DNA of 64,000 nt, from positions 62,001 through 126,000 of the forward strand of contig NZ_JADCJY010000002.1 of the NCBI RefSeq assembly GCF_014982715.1. The letters run 5' to 3'. Shown here one piece after another: positions 1-9,468 of the stretch; within the stretch, counting starts at the first letter, position 1; every line of letters starts with the position of its first letter. The DNA comes from Gallalistipes aquisgranensis. Its GTDB lineage: Bacteria > Bacteroidota > Bacteroidia > Bacteroidales > Rikenellaceae. The position numbers were made by a program, and so were the translations under genes. The notes beneath the pieces were generated by a model. The model made no database searches. It saw only the letters and a list, made by a program, of their open reading frames with translations, and had not been told where the DNA came from.

Positions 1-1287
1 CACCATCTGTTTCCGGTTTACCACGCAGGCCTCGGCCGGATAGAACTTTCTGTCGGCACCGGCAATTTCGAACCCTTCCAGCGGCATCAGCATCTTGCCT
101 ACGCCCTGCGTGGCACTGCCGTCGAAAGAGACGATCGCCTTCCCTTTTTCGAACGACACCGATTTGTAGATCGGGCCGGTCGGGGGAATATCGCTCATCC
201 CGTAGGTTTTCGAAAGGGCGAGCAGCGCCAGACGCTGCCCCACGGGCTCCTTGCGGCCGGGATGGATACACTTCTCCTCACCCAGGTCGGTGGTGCCGAC
301 GATTCCCGAGTTCGGGATCAGCGACTGGGCCTTCACCTGCGCTTCGACGAACAGGGCGGCCGGAGTTCCCTCCTTATACCCGTAGGGTGCGATCTGCACA
401 TAGTAGAACGGCATGTCGGGATTTCCCCACTTCTCGCGCCAGAGCTCCACCATGGCCGCCTGCATCTGCGGATAGAGCTTGTAGTGCGCACGGCTCGACT
501 CGCCCTGGTACCAGAGGAATCCGCGGGCGGTGTAGTTGGTCAGCGGTGCGATCATGCCGTAATAGAACAGCGTGGGTACGTCCTGCGGACGGGGATTGTC
601 GAGACGGATGGAGTCGCGCTTGAAAGGGGGCAGTTTGTCGAGCGTGGGCTTGTCCATCCAGCACTCGATACGGGAACCTCCGTAACTGGCGGTGATGATC
701 CCCACCGGAACGCCGCCCAGTGCATCGGTCAGGTGACGGGCGAAGAAATAGGCCACGGCACTGAACATCCCCACGCACCCCGGCGAAGAGACCTCCCATT
801 CGCCCGTACAATCCTGCCTGGGCTCCAGAGCCCTGCCCGATTTCACCCAGAAACTGCGTATCTGGGGATACCTTCCGGAGGAGAGGACCGTCTCGGCGGT
901 ATTCTCCATGTGCTGGTTGATCGAACCGCGCACCCGGTACTGCATGTTGGACTGCCCGGAGCAGACCCACACTTCGCCGATCATCACATTCCTGAGCGTG
1001 ACGGTCTCCCCCTCCCGGATGTCGATCGTGTAGGGACCGCCCCATGCGGGGGTCTTCACCTTCACCAGCCATCCGCCGTCTCCGGCCGCCGTAGCCGTGT
1101 AGCTCGCCCCGTCCCACGAGGTGGTGACGGTCACCTTTCTGCCGGGATCGGCCCAGCCCCAGAGGTTCGCATCGCTTCTCTGCTGGAGCACCATGCCGTC
1201 GCCCATCAGGGCGGGCAGTTTCACTTTGGCCCCGAGGCCCGTAGCCGCCGCGCAGAAAAGCACGGCGAGCATCAGTTTCTTCATCAT
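1..1287 (-). CDS. Sialate O-acetylesterase (SGNH hydrolase), C-terminus cut by window edge
   Basis: The reading frame is open from an ATG at 1287 to base 1, so 429 codons are present and the C-terminus lies outside the window. The protein starts with a signal peptide (about residues 1-20, MMKKLMLAVLFCAAATGLGA) and is therefore exported. The motif GQSNMQ at residues 111-116 is the family's nucleophile block, with Ser113 as the expected nucleophile; DNPRPQDVPTLFYYGMIAPL and a WYQGESS-like segment further on are also typical. Such enzymes remove O-acetyl groups from sialic acids or other glycans in the periplasm. An adjacent ATG codon at 1284 is an equally possible start. The gene lies 24 bases downstream of aspartate kinase on the same strand, probably by read-through. 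The family call is firm; the real substrate could be an acetylated polysaccharide other than sialic acid. Confidence 0.9.
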   Translation of the reverse strand, partial: MMKKLMLAVLFCAAATGLGAKVKLPALMGDGMVLQQRSDANLWGWADPGRKVTVTTSWDGASYTATAAGDGGWLVKVKTPAWGGPYTIDIREGETVTLRNVMIGEVWVCSGQSNMQYRVRGSINQHMENTAETVLSSGRYPQIRSFWVKSGRALEPRQDCTGEWEVSSPGCVGMFSAVAYFFARHLTDALGGVPVGIITASYGGSRIECWMDKPTLDKLPPFKRDSIRLDNPRPQDVPTLFYYGMIAPLTNYTARGFLWYQGESSRAHYKLYPQMQAAMVELWREKWGNPDMPFYYVQIAPYGYKEGTPAALFVEAQVKAQSLIPNSGIVGTTDLGEEKCIHPGRKEPVGQRLALLALSKTYGMSDIPPTGPIYKSVSFEKGKAIVSFDGSATQGVGKMLMPLEGFEIAGADRKFYPAEACVVNRKQMV

Positions 1288-1311
1288 TTCAGTTCGTTTT
1301 AAGGATTATCG

Positions 1312-2607
1312 TCAGTAAATATTGGTCTGCGGACGCCACGGGAACGTGCGGCGAACGATCCGCACCATCTTGCGGGTCTTTTGGATCAGGTAGGCATTAC
1401 TGCTCTCCGCATACTTTTCATAGAGCGGAGGCGTGTATCCCCGGATCGTGAGCAGCTCCATGTCGGAATTGTAGACCACCCGGAACTCCTGCCGGAGCCG
1501 CTCCGCCACCTCCTTCAGATGGCGGGAAGCATCCACGCAGACGCTCAGGTTCACGGCCGAACTCTGGATCAGGTTGGTCCGGATACGATATTGTTCGAGC
1601 AGAGAGAAAATATAGACCATGCGGTCTTCGATCACGAACGAAAAGTCTTTCGGCCGGATCGAAAGCAACACCTGGTTGGGCTTGAGGATCAGGATCGGCG
1701 CCTCGATGCGCCCGGTCATCTCGCCCCGGATCACGCTGCCCGGTTTCCCCCTGTCGGAAAAGGGACGCACGTAGAGCGGAATGTTCTTGTTCTGGAGCGG
1801 CTTGATCGTCTTGGGGTGGATGATCTGTGCCCCGCTGTACGCCAGTTCGATGGCATCGAGGTAGGTGAGTTCCGGGATGTAGACCGTATCGGCGAACAAC
1901 TTGGGATCGGCATTGAGGATGCCCTCCACGTCCTTCCAGATCGAGAGGCTCTCCGCGTCGAGGATATTGGCCGCCACGGCCGCCGAATAGTCCGACCCTT
2001 CGCGGCCCAGCGTGGTGGGGTCGCCCGCCGCAGTGGAACCTATGAACCCCTGTCCCACGAACACGCGCACGGGAGCGCCCGCGACCGCCCGTTTCAGCAG
2101 GGGGGCCGAAAGCGGGAGATTGATATTCGCGTCCCTGTGCCGCGTGCTGGTCACGAAACAGCGGCGCATGTCGATCCAGCGATTAGGGACGCCGGCCCGT
2201 TCGAGATAGGCCGAAACGATCGTCGTGGAGATCAGCTCCCCGAAACTGACGATACGGTCGTACCAGCGGTCGTAATCGGCTTCCCGGGCCCCGCCGGAGA
2301 GCAGCACTCCCCGGGCTTCGGCATACAGCGCCTCCACCGCACCGGCGACCGCGGCGGGCACTCCCTCCGGAAAGAGGCCGGCGAGTATCTCCTCATGGTT
2401 CCGTTCGACCTGCGCGAATCCGTCCAGCGCTCCGTCGCGGTCGCCCGCCATAAAGCGTTCGAGCACCTCCTCCAGCGCATTGGTGGTCTTGCCCATGGCC
2501 GAAACCACGACGAAAAGCGGCTCCGTCTCCTCCCGGACGATGTCGCACAGATTCCTCACCCCGTCGGCCGACCGGACCGACGCTCCTCCGAACTTATATA
2601 CTTTCAT
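1312..2607 (-). CDS. lysC: Aspartate kinase (monofunctional)
   Basis: This enzyme phosphorylates aspartate, the first step towards diaminopimelate/lysine, threonine and methionine. The N-terminus MKVYKFGGASV is the kinase signature, VVVSAMGK follows near residue 47, and the SDYSAAVAA segment is part of the catalytic amino-acid kinase fold. The last 130 residues form ACT-type regulatory domains, suggesting feedback control. I chose the ATG at 2607 because family members begin at this KFGG motif; an upstream in-frame extension to 2652 would add 15 residues lying on a terminator-like hairpin. The resulting 431 residues match the usual size of Bacteroidetes monofunctional enzymes. There is no homoserine dehydrogenase domain. 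dapD, which acts later in the same pathway, lies 2.4 kb away on the other strand. Confidence 0.93.
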   Translation of the reverse strand: MKVYKFGGASVRSADGVRNLCDIVREETEPLFVVVSAMGKTTNALEEVLERFMAGDRDGALDGFAQVERNHEEILAGLFPEGVPAAVAGAVEALYAEARGVLLSGGAREADYDRWYDRIVSFGELISTTIVSAYLERAGVPNRWIDMRRCFVTSTRHRDANINLPLSAPLLKRAVAGAPVRVFVGQGFIGSTAAGDPTTLGREGSDYSAAVAANILDAESLSIWKDVEGILNADPKLFADTVYIPELTYLDAIELAYSGAQIIHPKTIKPLQNKNIPLYVRPFSDRGKPGSVIRGEMTGRIEAPILILKPNQVLLSIRPKDFSFVIEDRMVYIFSLLEQYRIRTNLIQSSAVNLSVCVDASRHLKEVAERLRQEFRVVYNSDMELLTIRGYTPPLYEKYAESSNAYLIQKTRKMVRIVRRTFPWRPQTNIY

Positions 2608-2617
2608 GGATTTTCTG

Positions 2618-2650
2618 AAAAATGCCTCCCGGCTTTCCGTACCAGGAGGC
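2618..2650 (-). terminator. Rho-independent terminator-like hairpin between prolyl oligopeptidase and lysC
   Basis: On the minus strand GCCTCC and GGAGGC form a six-pair stem (2645-2650 with 2624-2629) around a 15-base loop, followed by ATTTTT. It sits after the stop of the prolyl oligopeptidase gene and only 11 bases before the lysC ATG, so it either ends the upstream transcript or controls read-through into lysC. Confidence 0.45.
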
Positions 2651-2659
2651 AACCGTTTT

Positions 2660-4804
2660 CTATTTTCCGAACTTCACCGGCGTACCCGTATTCCAGAACA
2701 GGAACGAATAGGTATCGGCCTGCTCTTCGATCTTCTTGGCGATCGGCTTGCCCGCACCGTGCCCGGCCTTGCTGTCGATGCGGATCAGCACCGGCTTGTC
2801 ACAGGCCTGGGCGGCCTGCAGCGTAGCGGCGAACTTGAACGAATGGGCGGGCACCACCCGGTCGTCGTGGTCGGCCGTGGTGACGAGCGTGGCGGGATAG
2901 CAGGTTCCCGGTTTGATGTTATGCAGCGGGGAGTATTTGTAAATGTACCGGAACTGTTCGGGATCGTCGCTGCTGCCGTACTCCACCACCCAGCCCCAGC
3001 CTACGGTGAACTTGTGGAAACGCAGCATGTCCATCACGCCCACGGCCGGAAGCGCCACGGCAAAGAGGTCGGGCCGCTGGGTCATGCAGGCACCCACCAG
3101 CAGGCCGCCGTTCGAACCTCCGGCGATAGCCAGCTTTTCGGGCGAGGTGTAGCCGTTGGCCACGAGATACTCGGCCGCCGCGATGAAATCGTCGAACACG
3201 TTCTGCTTGTTTTCGAGCATACCGGCCCGGTGCCACTTCTCCCCGTATTCGTTGCCTCCCCGCAGGTTGGGAATGGCCACGATTCCTCCCTGCTCCATCA
3301 TCAACACGTAAGCCGGACTGAACCCGGGCGTCAGGCCGATATTGAAACCGCCGTAGCCGTAAAGATAGACGGGATTCTGCCCGTTGCGCACCAAGTCCTT
3401 GCGATGGACGAGGAACATGGAGACCTGCGTACCGTCCTTGCTGGGATAGAACACCTGTTCGGTGGTGTAGAGATCGGGATCGAACGGCAGTTCGGGGCGC
3501 AGGAAGAGGGTCGATTCGCCGCTGGCCAGATCGTACCGGTAGATGGAGGCGGGAGCCGTGAAGGTCCCCATCGCATAGAAAGTCTCCGCGAATCCCTTCT
3601 TACCCGAGAAACCCCACGCGGCACCGATACCGGGCAAATCCACCTCGCGCACCAGCCTGCCTTCGGGGGTGTACTGGTACACCTTGTTCATCGCCTTTTC
3701 CAGATAGGAGGCCATCAGATACCCCCCCACCGAGCTGACGCTCTCGAGCATGGCGGAGTCTTCCGGAATCACGTCGCGGGCGCTCTTACGGGGATCGAAC
3801 AGGGCCAGATTCACCTCGACCAGCTTGTAGTTGGGCGCCCCTTCGTTGGTATAGACCCACGCACGGCCGCCCTCGCACTCCACGATGGTGTAGTCCGCCC
3901 CGAAACCGGGGAACAGAACACGGAAACCGGCATCCGGACGCTTCAGGTCCTTATAGAGGATTTCCGTTCCGTGCGTCCCCTCCGAAGCGGAGACGAAGAG
4001 ATAGCGCCCGTCGCCGCTCTCCTCGGCGTTGAAATAGCGCAGGGGATGCTTCGGGTCCTCGTACACCAGCACGTCCTGCGACTGGGACTGCCCCAGCACA
4101 TGATAGTAGACTTTCTGGAAACGGTTCTGTCCGGAGAGCACCTCCTCCTCGGAGGGCTCGTCGTAGCGGCTGTAATAGAAGCCCCGGGAATCGGCGCCCC
4201 AGCTGGCCACGGAGAACTTCACCCAGTCGATCTCATCGGGCAGGAGCTTTTTCGTGGCGACCTCCATCACGCGGATTTTCACCCAGTCGGAACCCGATGC
4301 GGCCGCCGAATAGGAGAGATAACGGCCGTCTTCCGAGAAGGAGACGCCGACCAGCGCCACCGTTCCGTCCTCCGACAGGGTGTTCGGATCGAGGAACACC
4401 TCGGGCGTACCGTCGAGCCCCTTCTGGCAATACAGCACGCTCTGGTTCTGCAGCCCGTCGTTGCGGAACGAGAAATAGTAGTCGCCCACCTTCTCGGGCA
4501 CCCCCATCTTGGGATAGTTCCAGAGCCGGGTAAGCCGCTCCTTGATCTGATTCCGGTAAGGTATTTGCGAGATATAGTCGTCGGTGACCGCATTCTCGGC
4601 GGCGACCCACTCGGCCACCTCGGCCGAACGGTCGTTCTCCATCCAGCGGTAGGGATCGGCCACACGGGTGCCGTGATAGTCGTCCACCGTGGAGTCCATG
4701 CGGGCTACGGGATAGGGTTTCGTTTTGATTTTCATATCGTTCTTGCAATTCACGCAGCCTGCGGCTACGGCTCCCAACAAAATAAAGTAAATCGCTCTTT
4801 TCAT
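2660..4804 (-). CDS. Prolyl oligopeptidase family serine peptidase, lipoprotein
   Basis: A 714-residue S9A-type peptidase that cleaves short proline-containing peptides. Residues 1-17 (MKRAIYFILLGAVAAGC) are a lipoprotein signal peptide with Cys17 as the lipidated residue, so the enzyme is anchored in the envelope. The N-terminal half is the seven-bladed propeller (DPYRWMEN near residue 44, typical of the family); the C-terminal alpha/beta hydrolase domain carries the nucleophile Ser564 in GGSNGG, Asp648 in DHDDRV and His682 in AGHGAG. Start: an ATG ten codons further upstream is possible but would put extra residues before the signal peptide. The gene appears to be transcribed on its own or together with lysC. 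Confidence 0.93.
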   Translation of the reverse strand: MKRAIYFILLGAVAAGCVNCKNDMKIKTKPYPVARMDSTVDDYHGTRVADPYRWMENDRSAEVAEWVAAENAVTDDYISQIPYRNQIKERLTRLWNYPKMGVPEKVGDYYFSFRNDGLQNQSVLYCQKGLDGTPEVFLDPNTLSEDGTVALVGVSFSEDGRYLSYSAAASGSDWVKIRVMEVATKKLLPDEIDWVKFSVASWGADSRGFYYSRYDEPSEEEVLSGQNRFQKVYYHVLGQSQSQDVLVYEDPKHPLRYFNAEESGDGRYLFVSASEGTHGTEILYKDLKRPDAGFRVLFPGFGADYTIVECEGGRAWVYTNEGAPNYKLVEVNLALFDPRKSARDVIPEDSAMLESVSSVGGYLMASYLEKAMNKVYQYTPEGRLVREVDLPGIGAAWGFSGKKGFAETFYAMGTFTAPASIYRYDLASGESTLFLRPELPFDPDLYTTEQVFYPSKDGTQVSMFLVHRKDLVRNGQNPVYLYGYGGFNIGLTPGFSPAYVLMMEQGGIVAIPNLRGGNEYGEKWHRAGMLENKQNVFDDFIAAAEYLVANGYTSPEKLAIAGGSNGGLLVGACMTQRPDLFAVALPAVGVMDMLRFHKFTVGWGWVVEYGSSDDPEQFRYIYKYSPLHNIKPGTCYPATLVTTADHDDRVVPAHSFKFAATLQAAQACDKPVLIRIDSKAGHGAGKPIAKKIEEQADTYSFLFWNTGTPVKFGK

Positions 4805-4915
4805 AAATGATGACAGGTTTGGTAACGGAGGCACAATATTAGAGACAAATTTACGAAAATATTTATATGTTTTATAATTAACAGTGGAATTTATCGTTTT
4901 TTTCGAGAAAATTCA

Positions 4916-4923
4916 TACTTTTG
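4916..4923 (+). promoter_or_regulatory. Promoter -7 box for dapD
   Basis: TACTTTTG matches the Bacteroidetes sigma-A -7 consensus TAnnTTTG exactly. The likely transcription start is near 4929, about 55 bases before the dapD ATG. A T-rich stretch upstream stands where the weak -33 element should be. Confidence 0.7.
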
Positions 4924-4983
4924 TCCAGTTTGGGGAATTGGGCGAAACCCGTTCCGACACGAAGTAAGCAAGGAGGAAGGACC

Positions 4984-5808
4984 ATGTACGAGGATTTGCA
5001 AAGCGAGGTGGAGAGGATATGGGAAGACCGCAGCCTGCTCGCGGCCGAAGAGAGCAAACGGACGATCCGCGAGGTGATCGACCTGCTCGACAAAGGGCTG
5101 GTGCGGACGGCGGAACCCGCCGCGGAGGGCGGCAGATGGCAGGTGAACGAGTGGGTCAAGAAAGCGGTGCTGCTCTATTTCCCGATCCAGGCCATGACCG
5201 TGGCCGAGGTGGGCATGATGGAGTACCACGACAAAATGGCCCTCAAGACCGGATACGAGAAGTCCGGCGTGCGGGTGGTCCCTCCCGCCGTGGCTCGTTA
5301 CGGAGCCTACCTGGCGCCCGGCGTGGTGATGATGCCCTCCTACGTGAACATCGGCGCCCGCGTGGGCGAGGGAACGATGGTCGACACGTGGGCCACGGTA
5401 GGGTCGTGCGCCCAGATCGGCAGCTACGTCCACCTGAGCGGAGGAGTAGGGATCGGAGGCGTGCTGGAACCCGTTCAGGCAGCTCCCGTGATCGTGGAGG
5501 ACCACTGCTTCATCGGGTCCCGCTGCATCGTGGTCGAGGGGGCCCACATAGGCCGCGAGGCCGTGCTGGGGGCGAACGTGGTCATCACCGGTTCGACCAG
5601 GATCATCGACGTGTCCGGACCGGAGCCCGTCCGCTACAAGGGATACGTACCGCCCCGGTCGGTGGTGATCCCCGGCACCTATGCGAAAGAGTTTCCCGCA
5701 GGGACGTTCGGCGTCCCCTGCGCACTGATTATCGGACAGAGGAAAGCCTCGACCGACACCAAGACCACGCTCAACGACGCACTGCGCACGTTCGGCGTTC
5801 CCGTCTAA
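4984..5808 (+). CDS. dapD: 2,3,4,5-tetrahydropyridine-2,6-dicarboxylate N-succinyltransferase
   Basis: DapD transfers succinyl from succinyl-CoA to tetrahydrodipicolinate in the succinylase branch of diaminopimelate/lysine synthesis, in the cytoplasm. The 274-residue length is the family norm. An N-terminal helical domain (about 1-95) is followed by hexapeptide repeats of the left-handed beta helix (about 100-230: VMMPSYVNIGARVGEG, WATVGSCAQIG, CFIGSRCIVVEGAHIG). I start at the ATG at 4984, preceded by a purine-rich AGGAGGAAGG, rather than at the in-frame ATG at 4921, which lies on the promoter -7 box. Sixteen bases separate it from the next gene, with which it may share a transcript although the products are unrelated. 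Confidence 0.95.
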   Translation: MYEDLQSEVERIWEDRSLLAAEESKRTIREVIDLLDKGLVRTAEPAAEGGRWQVNEWVKKAVLLYFPIQAMTVAEVGMMEYHDKMALKTGYEKSGVRVVPPAVARYGAYLAPGVVMMPSYVNIGARVGEGTMVDTWATVGSCAQIGSYVHLSGGVGIGGVLEPVQAAPVIVEDHCFIGSRCIVVEGAHIGREAVLGANVVITGSTRIIDVSGPEPVRYKGYVPPRSVVIPGTYAKEFPAGTFGVPCALIIGQRKASTDTKTTLNDALRTFGVPV

Positions 5809-5823
5809 CTTAACGAACGGTTT

Positions 5824-8676
5824 ATGAAAAAAATCTACCAGTCACTGTTTCTGCTGCTCGCGCTGGGTGCCGTATTCTCCTGCACCAACATCGACGAGCT
5901 GAGCGACGACAACCGGGTCTCGGGACTCGACATACTCTCCTATTCGCCCCAGACCATCGAACTGGGCGAGATCGAGATGCAGCAGGACACCTTCTACATC
6001 CCGATCGTGTACGGGAAATACGAATTCCCGCTGCGTTTCTACGCGCGGCTCAAGATCGACGTGGACATCGACAAGGTGATCGGCATCGACTTCAGCGAGG
6101 AGCAATGTCTGGAGAGCATGGACGACGTGATCCGGTTCTACGTCATGGCCCGCAGCGGACTGACCCGCACCTATTACATCAAGGCGAAGGAGATGCCCCT
6201 CGACGAGGACAACTACCTCCAGCGCACCTTCTCGGTGCTCGGCGCGACGCCCGGCGTGCGCGTCTCCGGCCGGGGCACCTACTCCACCCGGGGCGACACG
6301 CTGAAAATCTACTCCGTGGGCGGGAGTTTCCCGATCGAGGTGACGCCCGAATTCGGCATCGGAGCGGAAGCGACGTTCCGCAACTTCGACAACGGGCAGA
6401 CTTCGCTCGCCTTCACCGGCCCGGAAAGCGTCCACAAGATCAAAGTCTCGTCCAAAAGCGGAGCCGAACGTATCTGGAACATCCGGATGGTCAGCCTTCC
6501 GGTAGTGAGCGGTTCGGACGGCACGAGCACCGAAGCGCAGCGGGAAGGCACCGACATCGAACCCCGCGAGTTCAGCGCCTCGCTGCCCGAAGCCGACGGG
6601 TTCGAGATCTACGAATCGCTCGTGGACAACGCCAGCGAACGGATCACCCTCACGCTGAAGGAACAGGAGTCGAAAAGCCGTGCGGCGGCCGTCGCCTTTC
6701 CCCTGAAGGTCCGCATCGCCTTCACCAGTTTCGAGGGCGTGCAGCTGCTGACGGCCGATCCGGAACGGGAATACGCCTTCCGCGACTTCGCCAACGACAC
6801 CACGCTCGTCTTCGAGAGCTACGACGACACCCGCGAATTCTACATGCTCGACACGGAGAGCCAGGTGGCCCGCCACTGGAAGATATCGCTCGAGGAGTGG
6901 ATCGAAGGGAATGCGGACGTACTCTCGTTCTCCTACGATTACGACGCGGCCTCCGTGAAGGTCAGCAGGCGCTGGCAGACATGGCCGCCCAAATATATCT
7001 ACACCTACGCTCCGAGCATCGAACTGGACCGTTCGAATGTGGAGATATATCCCAGAAGCGCGGAAATCTTCATCAACGCGACGGCCATCGCCACCGAATT
7101 CGCTTCCGCCGGCATCTGCGACAAGGACTGGACACTCACCCTGAAAAACATCGACATCGCCCTCTCCAAGGGAGCCTCCTGCACGCTGCCCGAATTCACA
7201 TGGGTATCGAACTACGAAGGGGGAATTTTCGGCGTCGGAGAGAAAGCGAACGACTGCTGGAAAGAGGAAAAGACCTTCACGGTGACGGCCGAGGACGGTA
7301 CGGAAAAAACATGGTCACTGAAAATCCGGGAACCGAACAGTTTCACTCCCAGCTCCGGATGCGAACTGCTGGCGTTCGGCATCGAACGGGTCATGCCCAA
7401 CTACGCGAAGATCGACGAACTGGGCACGAAGATCGACCCCGACACGCATACGGTCACGATCAAGCTGATAGAGGACGACCGGTGCTATCCGCTTTCGATC
7501 TTCCCGGCCTACACCTATTCGGATTACGCCTCGATCTCCACCCAGAACGGAGGCACGGAGCCGCTGGTGTTCGAAACCGACCAGTCGACGCAGACGGTGA
7601 CGATCCTCGCGCAGGACAAGACCACCTCCGCGACCTGGACGGTAAAACTCCAGGCTCCGCCCAAGGAAGCGCAGGCCGATGTCACCGACTTCAAGGTGAC
7701 GAGCGTCAGCCAGGGGTCCGAAATAGAGAGCGTCTCCAGGGACGACGACAAGGCCGTGATCCGGCTGAACCTCGGTTCCAAACCCGCTTTCCCGATGGAG
7801 ACGGGCTATTCGATGACCCTCTCGGCAAAAGCCGCCTCAGACCTGCCGCTGCGGGGCACCCTGTCGTTCGCATCCTACACCGACGTGAAGGAGTTCGTCG
7901 TGACGGCCCAGAACGGCACGACGAAAACATGGAAGATCAAACCGGTCTACGAACCGCAGTTGGAGAACTGGACGCTGGACAAATGGGGTAAAGACTCGCA
8001 GTACGGACTGGACATTCCCCTCTCCGACGGGGTGTGGGCGACGGCCAACAACACCTTCACCTCGATGACGACCCCGACCACGGGCGTATCGGGACAGGCG
8101 GCCCACCTCGAATCCAAGAACGCCCCGATCATCAAGACGTTCGCCGCGGGATCGGTCTTCACCGGATGGTTCGACACGGGCAACGCCGCGTCGCTCGGGC
8201 TGAAGGACCCCGTGAAACTGACCCATTTCGGCGTTCCATGGGAAACCTCGGGCAAGATGCTGGGCGTCGAAGCCGACCTGTCCTACCACCCGGGCGGCGG
8301 CGCCGGCAGCGACAACGGGTCTGTCCAGCTCTATCTGATCCGCTACGACGGCTCGGCGAAGGTGGAATTCCACGGCAACAAACCCGGCACGACGACCCCG
8401 CACGAGGACAACAACGCCGTGGCTGTGGCCAGCGGGTACGCGCTGATCGGTACGCAGGCTGGCACCGGGAGCAACGGCACGGCGATCACCGTGGTGCCGG
8501 ACGGGACGTGGACGCGCGTCTTCATCCCGTTCGATTACCCCGGCGGCACGGTTCCCGCCTATACGCACCTGAGCGTCTGCTTCTCGTCGAGCTACGAGGG
8601 CGACAGTTTCAAGGGCACCGTCGGCAGCACGCTGAAAGTGGACAACGTAAAGATCATTTATGCAGAGGAGGAGTAG
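5824..8676 (+). CDS. PCMD-domain surface lipoprotein with repeated Ig-like domains
   Basis: A 950-residue exported lipoprotein: MKKIYQSLFLLLALGAVFSC gives a lipobox with Cys20. At least five divergent repeats, each ending in a pattern like AxxGTxKTWxxKI, occur near residues 210-222, 344-358, 487-500, 595-610 and 692-705, suggesting tandem Ig-like sandwiches. The last 245 residues resemble the PCMD family (putative carbohydrate metabolism domain), with features such as WTLDKWGKD, WATANNTF and the conserved FTGWFDTG/GKMLGVEADL segments. PCMD proteins are common surface proteins of gut Bacteroidales, often beside glycan-use genes; a binding role is inferred, not shown. It is followed 4 bases later by a beta-barrel gene, so the pair probably works together at the outer membrane. 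Confidence 0.8.
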   Translation: MKKIYQSLFLLLALGAVFSCTNIDELSDDNRVSGLDILSYSPQTIELGEIEMQQDTFYIPIVYGKYEFPLRFYARLKIDVDIDKVIGIDFSEEQCLESMDDVIRFYVMARSGLTRTYYIKAKEMPLDEDNYLQRTFSVLGATPGVRVSGRGTYSTRGDTLKIYSVGGSFPIEVTPEFGIGAEATFRNFDNGQTSLAFTGPESVHKIKVSSKSGAERIWNIRMVSLPVVSGSDGTSTEAQREGTDIEPREFSASLPEADGFEIYESLVDNASERITLTLKEQESKSRAAAVAFPLKVRIAFTSFEGVQLLTADPEREYAFRDFANDTTLVFESYDDTREFYMLDTESQVARHWKISLEEWIEGNADVLSFSYDYDAASVKVSRRWQTWPPKYIYTYAPSIELDRSNVEIYPRSAEIFINATAIATEFASAGICDKDWTLTLKNIDIALSKGASCTLPEFTWVSNYEGGIFGVGEKANDCWKEEKTFTVTAEDGTEKTWSLKIREPNSFTPSSGCELLAFGIERVMPNYAKIDELGTKIDPDTHTVTIKLIEDDRCYPLSIFPAYTYSDYASISTQNGGTEPLVFETDQSTQTVTILAQDKTTSATWTVKLQAPPKEAQADVTDFKVTSVSQGSEIESVSRDDDKAVIRLNLGSKPAFPMETGYSMTLSAKAASDLPLRGTLSFASYTDVKEFVVTAQNGTTKTWKIKPVYEPQLENWTLDKWGKDSQYGLDIPLSDGVWATANNTFTSMTTPTTGVSGQAAHLESKNAPIIKTFAAGSVFTGWFDTGNAASLGLKDPVKLTHFGVPWETSGKMLGVEADLSYHPGGGAGSDNGSVQLYLIRYDGSAKVEFHGNKPGTTTPHEDNNAVAVASGYALIGTQAGTGSNGTAITVVPDGTWTRVFIPFDYPGGTVPAYTHLSVCFSSSYEGDSFKGTVGSTLKVDNVKIIYAEEE

Positions 8677-8680
8677 AACG

Positions 8681-9448
8681 ATGACACGCAACACGATTTT
8701 GAGCCTGATACTGGCCGTCTGCACGATTCCGGCCTTCGCACTCAAACCGGGCAAGGACCCCGTGAAATTCGCCGTGGGCGTACACGCCGGCATCGACATC
8801 GGGGGTGCAGTGCCCTATCCGCCCGGCAAAGCGATCGGCGGACAGAACAAGATGAGCGCCACGCCGCGCCTGACCCCGGCCCTCGGGCTTTCGTACACCA
8901 CGATGTTCGACCGCCACTGGTCGGCCGTGGTGGAAAGCACCTACAAGACCGTGGCGCTGGACGCCCGCACGTGGGTCGAACAGCAGGGCATGCGCGATCC
9001 CGACGACGGCACGTGGCAGTATTTCCGCGGCCGGGCCGACGCCAGCATGTCCTTCTCGATGCTGGAAATTCCGCTCTACGTCCGGTATTCGTTCGGCGAC
9101 GGCACCAACAAGGTGTTTCTGGGCGGATACTACGCGCGGGTGTTCAAGGGCAAGTTCGAAACCACGCCCGGCCCCGGCATGGCCACTCCGACACCTGGGG
9201 ACGACAAGACCTGGAGCGTGGTCAACAAAGGCGACATGGGTACCCTCAACTTCGACAACGGACTGGACAAATGGGACGCCGGGATCATCGTGGGCTACGA
9301 ACGCCGGATCATCAACCGGGTGAATCTCAGCGGACGGTTTTCCGCCGGTTTCAAGGACGTCTTCCGCCGGGACAGCCGGTACCTCGAATACGCCATGTTC
9401 CACATGCGCGGAACGTTGATGCTCAGTTACATGTTCATGCGAAAATAG
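8681..9448 (+). CDS. Outer membrane beta-barrel protein (PorT-like family)
   Basis: A 255-residue protein with a cleavable signal peptide (MTRNTILSLILAVCTIPAFA) followed by alternating amphipathic strands typical of small Bacteroidetes barrels: FAVGVHAGIDIGG, YTTMFDRHWSAVVESTYKT, IPLYVRYSFGDGTNKVFLGG, and a C-terminal strand ending in LMLSYMFMRK. It starts at the ATG at 8681, four bases after the stop of the PCMD lipoprotein, with AGGAGGAG in that gene's last codons as a possible ribosome binding site; an alternative start at 8660 would put charged residues ahead of the signal peptide. The tight spacing implies co-transcription with the lipoprotein. Ligand or function is unknown. Confidence 0.75.
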   Translation: MTRNTILSLILAVCTIPAFALKPGKDPVKFAVGVHAGIDIGGAVPYPPGKAIGGQNKMSATPRLTPALGLSYTTMFDRHWSAVVESTYKTVALDARTWVEQQGMRDPDDGTWQYFRGRADASMSFSMLEIPLYVRYSFGDGTNKVFLGGYYARVFKGKFETTPGPGMATPTPGDDKTWSVVNKGDMGTLNFDNGLDKWDAGIIVGYERRIINRVNLSGRFSAGFKDVFRRDSRYLEYAMFHMRGTLMLSYMFMRK

Positions 9449-9468
9449 GTGATTTAACGATTTATTAA

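Noticed and set aside
2480-4810. A 776-codon open frame on the plus strand, opposite the prolyl oligopeptidase
   Set aside because: Its protein has His/Gly/Val-rich low-information sequence without any family motif, and it mirrors a well-supported gene. Long antisense frames are expected in GC-rich DNA.
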